Source: Lachnospiraceae bacterium (GTDB taxonomy: Bacteria; Bacillota; Clostridia; Lachnospirales; Lachnospiraceae). Taken from it: 17,882 bases of DNA. Shown here piece after piece: positions 14,908-17,882 of the stretch; the first letter of the stretch is position 1, and each line of letters opens with the position of its first letter. Below the pieces are notes generated by a model, which was not told where the DNA came from, made no database searches, and saw only the letters and a list, made by a program, of their open reading frames with translations. Location: positions 1 through 17,882 of the forward strand of contig JAEDCX010000054.1 in assembly GCA_016293925.1 (NCBI GenBank), written 5' to 3'. The position numbers and the translations under genes were made by a program.

Positions 14908-14943
14908 AAAGGGTGAACGGTTTCACGCCGGTCACCCTTTTCT
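14908..14943. terminator. Bidirectional terminator between exoA and the patatin gene
   Basis: AAAGGGTGAaCGG (14908-14920) pairs with CCGgTCACCCTTT (14928-14940) with one mismatch and a seven-base loop; short T-runs occur on both strands. A lesser hairpin CCCGT/ACGGG lies at about 14865-14883. Confidence 0.75.
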
Positions 14944-14977
14944 GTATTGCTCACGAACTGCTTTCTCACATTTCCTC

Positions 14978-15826
14978 TTACCGATTCAGAAAATCTCTCA
15001 ATTCTTCCATGTGCTTCTTCGCAGTATTGTATCCCTCTCTGTAATACCACTCAATCCGCTCAGGCTTCTTCTCAAAATGGCTGATTGCCGCCCCCTCCGG
15101 ACGCATCACGAAGGCTTTACCCTCCTGCACCAGTTTCTCCAGCGTTGCCGCCTGCTCGTAATAATTCTCCTTCCGGGCCAGCATAGCCTTCACCAGATTC
15201 GGATATTTCCTGTATTTCATCTTGATATAGAGTTTCATCTTGGAATAATCTGTCGGCTTCCCTCCTGCCGGCCTGGTCAGTACCACGACCAGTTTCTCAC
15301 ATCCCTTCTCCATGGCATGCGCCACCGGGATGGAATCCTTCAGGCTTCCGTCCAGATAATGTTTTCCATCGATCTCCACCGGTTTACTGACAAACGGCAC
15401 AGAACAGCTGGCCTTATTCACCTTCAGAACATAATCAGAATCCGGATACTCCTCGAAATATCTGCATTCTCCGCTCTCACATTCGATCGCAACGCTCTCA
15501 CAGTGATATTTCCCCCGGAAAAAAGCATCGAAGTCGTAGGGAAACGTTTTCAGAGAGTACTCATACACCAAATCATCCAGATTCAGAAACTTACCGCTAT
15601 GGAAGAACTGTTTGAACCCGAAATAGGGACGCTGCCCTTCATGACCGATCACCTTCTTCGAACGGCCGATCTGATGGGTGCAGTAATTCACCGCCACACC
15701 GGATCCCGCCGAAACGCCGATGACATATGGGAATTCCAATTCCTGTTCCATGAGGTAATCCACTACGCCGGCAGAGAAAACGCCTCTGACAGCTCCGCCC
15801 TCAAGCACCAAGCCTGTTTTGTACAT
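14978..15826 (-). CDS. Patatin-like phospholipase (RssA-type)
   Basis: A 282-residue serine lipid hydrolase. The oxyanion loop is 'LEGGAVRGVFSAGVVDYL' (8-25), the nucleophile is Ser39 in 'GVSAGS', and Asp159 in 'YLDGSLKDSIP' completes the catalytic dyad. The bacterial family cleaves acyl chains from phospholipids or other lipids; the true substrate is unknown. The C-terminal part is basic ('KMKLYIKMKYRKYPNL', 'REGYNTAKKHMEELRDFL') and could touch membranes. No signal peptide is visible. The start at 15826 begins the conserved domain and has AAGGAG seven bases upstream; a long in-frame extension upstream (to 16090) would run over the promoter and into trpF and is rejected. It lies 168 bases after trpF on the same strand but has its own promoter. 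Confidence 0.9.
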   Translation of the reverse strand: MYKTGLVLEGGAVRGVFSAGVVDYLMEQELEFPYVIGVSAGSGVAVNYCTHQIGRSKKVIGHEGQRPYFGFKQFFHSGKFLNLDDLVYEYSLKTFPYDFDAFFRGKYHCESVAIECESGECRYFEEYPDSDYVLKVNKASCSVPFVSKPVEIDGKHYLDGSLKDSIPVAHAMEKGCEKLVVVLTRPAGGKPTDYSKMKLYIKMKYRKYPNLVKAMLARKENYYEQAATLEKLVQEGKAFVMRPEGAAISHFEKKPERIEWYYREGYNTAKKHMEELRDFLNR

Positions 15827-15857
15827 AACCTGACTCCTTACCAAATAACGTGCCACC

Positions 15858-15886
15858 ATTATAACACATTTTTGATCTTTTGCCAC
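15858..15886 (-). promoter_or_regulatory. Sigma-A promoter of the patatin gene
   Basis: On the minus strand GTGGCA (15886-15881, four of six) and a perfect TATAAT (15863-15858) are spaced 17 bases apart, and TG plus one base precedes the -10 (TGTTATAAT). It lies about 32 bases before the ATG. Confidence 0.7.
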
Positions 15887-15929
15887 TAGAAAATAATACC
15901 CCATTCCGTGGCAGCCGGATGTTACCCTT

Positions 15930-16005
15930 TTCTGCCGGGCAGGTTTCGCAGCCCCGGTTGGCAGAACCCCCTTCCGCCTGCCTCTACCGTGCCCTATCGG
16001 CAGGC
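15930..16005 (-). repeat. Two GC-rich hairpins after trpF
   Basis: GCCTGCC/GGCAGGC (15976-15982 with 15999-16005) spans the trpF stop, and TTCTGCC/GGCAGAA (15930-15936 with 15960-15966) follows. Neither is followed by a T-run on the minus strand, so they are 3'-end structures rather than clear intrinsic terminators. Confidence 0.45.
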
Positions 16006-16665
16006 TCTGACCTGTTCGCAGAACGCGCGTATCTTCGCCTCGTCCTTCTGTTTTCCGGTCTCCACGCCGCTGCTCACGTCCACAGCCCACGGTATGGCTG
16101 CCCGGTTCGACTCTGCGTCCCGTACCGCCGCATCCTGTGCATTGACCGCCGCTCTCGCGACCATGATCGCCTCTCTCACGTTCTCCGGCTTCAGTCCTCC
16201 CGCCAGAAAAAAATCACGCCGGATTCCTGACAACAACGACCAGTCAAAGCTTTCTCCGGTACCGCCGAGACCATTGTCCAGCAGTATCCTGTCCGCCGCA
16301 GATGCATTGGCAGCCGCAATATCCTCTGCCGACCGGACCTTCAGTGCCTGAATGATCTGCGTGCCCTCCGGTAACATTTGTCTGATGCGGTCAATGTCAC
16401 AATTCGTTAATCTGCCGTGCAATTGGACAATACGGGCCACCCCAGCCACCACCGGTGCCGCAATCTCCTCCTCTGTGGCATCCAGAAAAACTGCCACAGG
16501 CTCAATTGACTCATCCAGTCGTTTTCGCAATTGTAACGCCCGCTCCACAGTCACATACCTGTGACTGGCCGGATAAAATACAAAGCCGGCATACTCCGGT
16601 CTGTATCTGTTTACCGATTCCATATCCTCCTCACGGGTCAGCCCGCAAATCTTGATTCTCGTCAT
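15994..16665 (-). CDS. trpF: Phosphoribosylanthranilate isomerase
   Basis: It converts phosphoribosylanthranilate to CdRP, the substrate of TrpC, in tryptophan synthesis. The 223-residue TIM barrel has the catalytic Cys7 in 'IKICGLT' and Asp130 in 'ILLDNGLGGTGESFDW'. The phosphate loops are 'LAGGLKPENV' (154-163) and 'AVDVSSGVE' (194-202). Between these, residues about 173-193 ('VNAQDAAVRDAESNRAAIPW') form an extra loop where most family members have only a few residues; the frame stays open and downstream motifs are intact, so it is not a frameshift. The ATG has GGGAG ten and GCGGA six bases upstream. It lies 58 bases after trpC, and trpB/trpA do not follow. Confidence 0.95.
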   Translation of the reverse strand: MTRIKICGLTREEDMESVNRYRPEYAGFVFYPASHRYVTVERALQLRKRLDESIEPVAVFLDATEEEIAAPVVAGVARIVQLHGRLTNCDIDRIRQMLPEGTQIIQALKVRSAEDIAAANASAADRILLDNGLGGTGESFDWSLLSGIRRDFFLAGGLKPENVREAIMVARAAVNAQDAAVRDAESNRAAIPWAVDVSSGVETGKQKDEAKIRAFCEQVRACR

Positions 16666-16723
16666 ATTGTATCCGCTCCCATCCGCCGCATGGGCCTGTA
16701 TTCACGCCGTTTCTGTTCACTCC

Positions 16724-17524
16724 TTACTCTCCGTATGCCGGGATTTCCCCCCGCAGGTACTGCAGCATGGCTTTCTTGTCACGGGCACGCATCAGCGTCT
16801 CCCCGATCAGCACGCCGTTTACCCTGCCTGCTTCCAGAACCCTTATGTCCTCATGGGACTGAATACCGCTCTCTGCAATGAAAAGAGTATCCTTGGGCGC
16901 ATAGGTCCGGAGTCTCTCACTGTTATGAATATCCACTGTAAAGTCCTTCAGGTTCCGGTTATTCACTCCGATGATACGTGCCCCCGCCGCAGCGGCGGAA
17001 GACACCTCTGCCTCGTCATGTGCCTCCACCACTGCGCTCAGCCCCAGCGTGTCGCAGATGCCGATATACTCCCGGATCCTCTCTGTGGGCAGGAGCGCAC
17101 AGATCAGCAGGACAGCCGATGCCCCGAGGGTTTTCGCCTCATAGATCATATACTCGTCTACTGTGAAATCCTTGCGGATGCAGGGAATGGAAACCGTCCC
17201 GGCAATCTCCCGCAGATAGTCATTGCTTCCGAGAAACCACTTGGGTTCGGTGAGCACAGAGATACAGGCGGCCCCTGCTTCCTCATACGCTTTGGCAATC
17301 TCCACATAAGGAAACTGCTCTGCGATCAGCCCTTTGGAGGGAGATGCCTTCTTACATTCACAGATAAAGGAGATGCCGGGTTCCGTAAGGGCCTTCTCAA
17401 AGGGAAATCCTGTACGACAGTCCATGGCAAGCGCCTCTGCTTTTATCTGCTCCAACGGTTTGCTTTTTTTCGCATATGCCACACGCTCCCCGGCGTATAC
17501 GGCAATGGTATCCAATATATTCAT
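16724..17524 (-). CDS. trpC: Indole-3-glycerol phosphate synthase
   Basis: It cyclises and decarboxylates CdRP to indole-3-glycerol phosphate. The 266-residue barrel carries the expected catalytic residues: Glu56 and Lys58 in 'CECKKASPSKG', Lys118 in 'IRKDF', Glu167 in 'VVEAHD', Asn188 in 'GVNNRNL' and Ser219 in 'AESGI'. The phosphate-binding end 'GVLIGETLMR' (237-246) is intact. The ATG has GGGAGAG about nine bases upstream. It lies 65 bases after trpD and 58 bases before trpF, in the usual clostridial D-C-F order; no promoter or terminator is seen in either gap, so the three genes are probably one transcript. Confidence 0.97.
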   Translation of the reverse strand: MNILDTIAVYAGERVAYAKKSKPLEQIKAEALAMDCRTGFPFEKALTEPGISFICECKKASPSKGLIAEQFPYVEIAKAYEEAGAACISVLTEPKWFLGSNDYLREIAGTVSIPCIRKDFTVDEYMIYEAKTLGASAVLLICALLPTERIREYIGICDTLGLSAVVEAHDEAEVSSAAAAGARIIGVNNRNLKDFTVDIHNSERLRTYAPKDTLFIAESGIQSHEDIRVLEAGRVNGVLIGETLMRARDKKAMLQYLRGEIPAYGE

Positions 17525-17589
17525 AGGTTTGTCTCTCCCAGCCTTCCTGTTATCTTTCCTGCAGCCTTCTGCAGTCCGTACAGACCATG

Positions 17590-17882
17590 TTACTCATTTG
17601 ATACCCGGATCATCGTCTCCAGCACACGCATTGCTGCACCGCTGTCAATCAGTTCTTCTGCCATCCGGATGCCCTCCTGTATGGTATCTGCCTTACCGGT
17701 AATATAAAGTCCGGCACCCGCATTCAACAGAACCGCATTCGTCTTGTGACCCTTTCTTCCTCTTAAGATTTCCTTCGTAATCTGTGCATTTGCAGCAGGA
17801 TCTCCACCCAGCAGATCCTCCTTCGTACATCTGGCAATGCCGAAGTCCTCCGGTGCGATGGTCATGGTTCTGTAGAATCCAT
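17590..17882 (-). CDS. trpD: Anthranilate phosphoribosyltransferase (C-terminal part)
   Basis: The last 97 residues are visible and the gene continues beyond the right edge. 'TIAPEDFGIARCTKEDLLGGDPAANAQITKEIL' followed by 'NAVLLNAGAGLYITGKADTIQEGIRMAEELIDSGAA' is the characteristic TrpD C-terminal domain. The enzyme joins anthranilate to PRPP to give phosphoribosylanthranilate, the substrate of TrpF. The PRPP-binding N-terminal half, and any fusion to trpG, are out of view. Internal methionines in this part are not real starts. Confidence 0.95.
   Translation of the reverse strand, partial: GFYRTMTIAPEDFGIARCTKEDLLGGDPAANAQITKEILRGRKGHKTNAVLLNAGAGLYITGKADTIQEGIRMAEELIDSGAAMRVLETMIRVSNE

Noticed and set aside
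14897..15889. Plus-strand open frame of 330 codons opposite the patatin gene
   Set aside because: It starts at the bidirectional terminator, runs antisense to an intact patatin gene and looks like a shadow.
15827..16090. N-terminal extension of the patatin gene into trpF
   Set aside because: It would cross a near-perfect promoter and overlap trpF; the conserved domain and a strong ribosome binding site both place the start at 15826.
17525..17589. Possible regulatory hairpin between trpD and trpC
   Set aside because: Only short pairings (CTGCAG, GTCCGTAC/GTACAGAC-like) are present, without a T-run or leader peptide, so no attenuator is claimed.
16652..17707. Plus-strand open frame of 351 codons opposite trpC
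   Set aside because: TrpC motifs are complete on the other strand; the antisense product is Cys/Pro/His-rich with no family signal.

Overview
The window looks like chromosome from an anaerobic Gram-positive of class Clostridia, probably Lachnospiraceae or a close relative. This is inferred from gene content and style. There are strong AGGAGG-type ribosome binding sites, a class A flavodiiron protein, a DUF438/hemerythrin-like/PAS protein, a DUF1653 protein, a soluble hybrid histidine kinase of clostridial type and a REC-HD-GYP protein. No insertion sequence, phage gene, CRISPR array, tRNA or rRNA was seen. Genes are densely packed, no gene-free stretch reaches 300 bases, and most gene ends carry recognisable promoters or terminators.

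Layout from left to right. (1) Bases 1-497: the start of a membrane-anchored GH3 glycosidase on the minus strand. (2) Bases 4423-592: a minus-strand operon with a good promoter and a terminator, in the order DUF1653 protein, cytosolic 5'-nucleotidase, mutY and a family 2 glycosyltransferase. (3) Bases 4434-4811: a small membrane-anchored protein of unknown function, divergent from (4) fprA (5052-6209) and a lipoprotein (6318-7013) on the plus strand. (5) Bases 7112-8377: a minus-strand DUF438/hemerythrin-like/PAS protein, divergent from (6) a SAM methyltransferase at 8508-9305. (7) Bases 13920-9392, minus strand: a DUF3237-alpha/beta hydrolase fusion, a hybrid histidine kinase and a REC-HD-GYP response regulator. 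(8) Bases 14097-14852: exodeoxyribonuclease III on the plus strand, convergent with (9) a patatin-like phospholipase at 15826-14978. (10) Bases 17882-15994: trpD (C-terminal part), trpC and trpF on the minus strand.

How the genes may work together. trpD, trpC and trpF encode three consecutive steps of tryptophan synthesis, and trpB/trpA do not follow trpF here. MutY and ExoA are both base-excision repair enzymes but sit in separate transcription units. FprA reduces O2 or NO, and the nearby DUF438/hemerythrin-like/PAS protein could sense a diatomic gas or redox state, so this part may be a stress-response neighbourhood; that is inference. The soluble hybrid kinase and the REC-HD-GYP protein could form a phosphorelay that ends in cyclic-di-GMP breakdown.

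Most of the window is ordinary housekeeping chromosome. The features most worth a second look are the DUF3237-hydrolase fusion, the kinase/HD-GYP pair with its unusual intergenic repeats, the inserted loop in TrpF, the Cys-His pair in the PAS domain of the DUF438 protein, and a perfect 14-bp palindrome in front of the lipoprotein gene. I found no clear evidence of an entirely new system.
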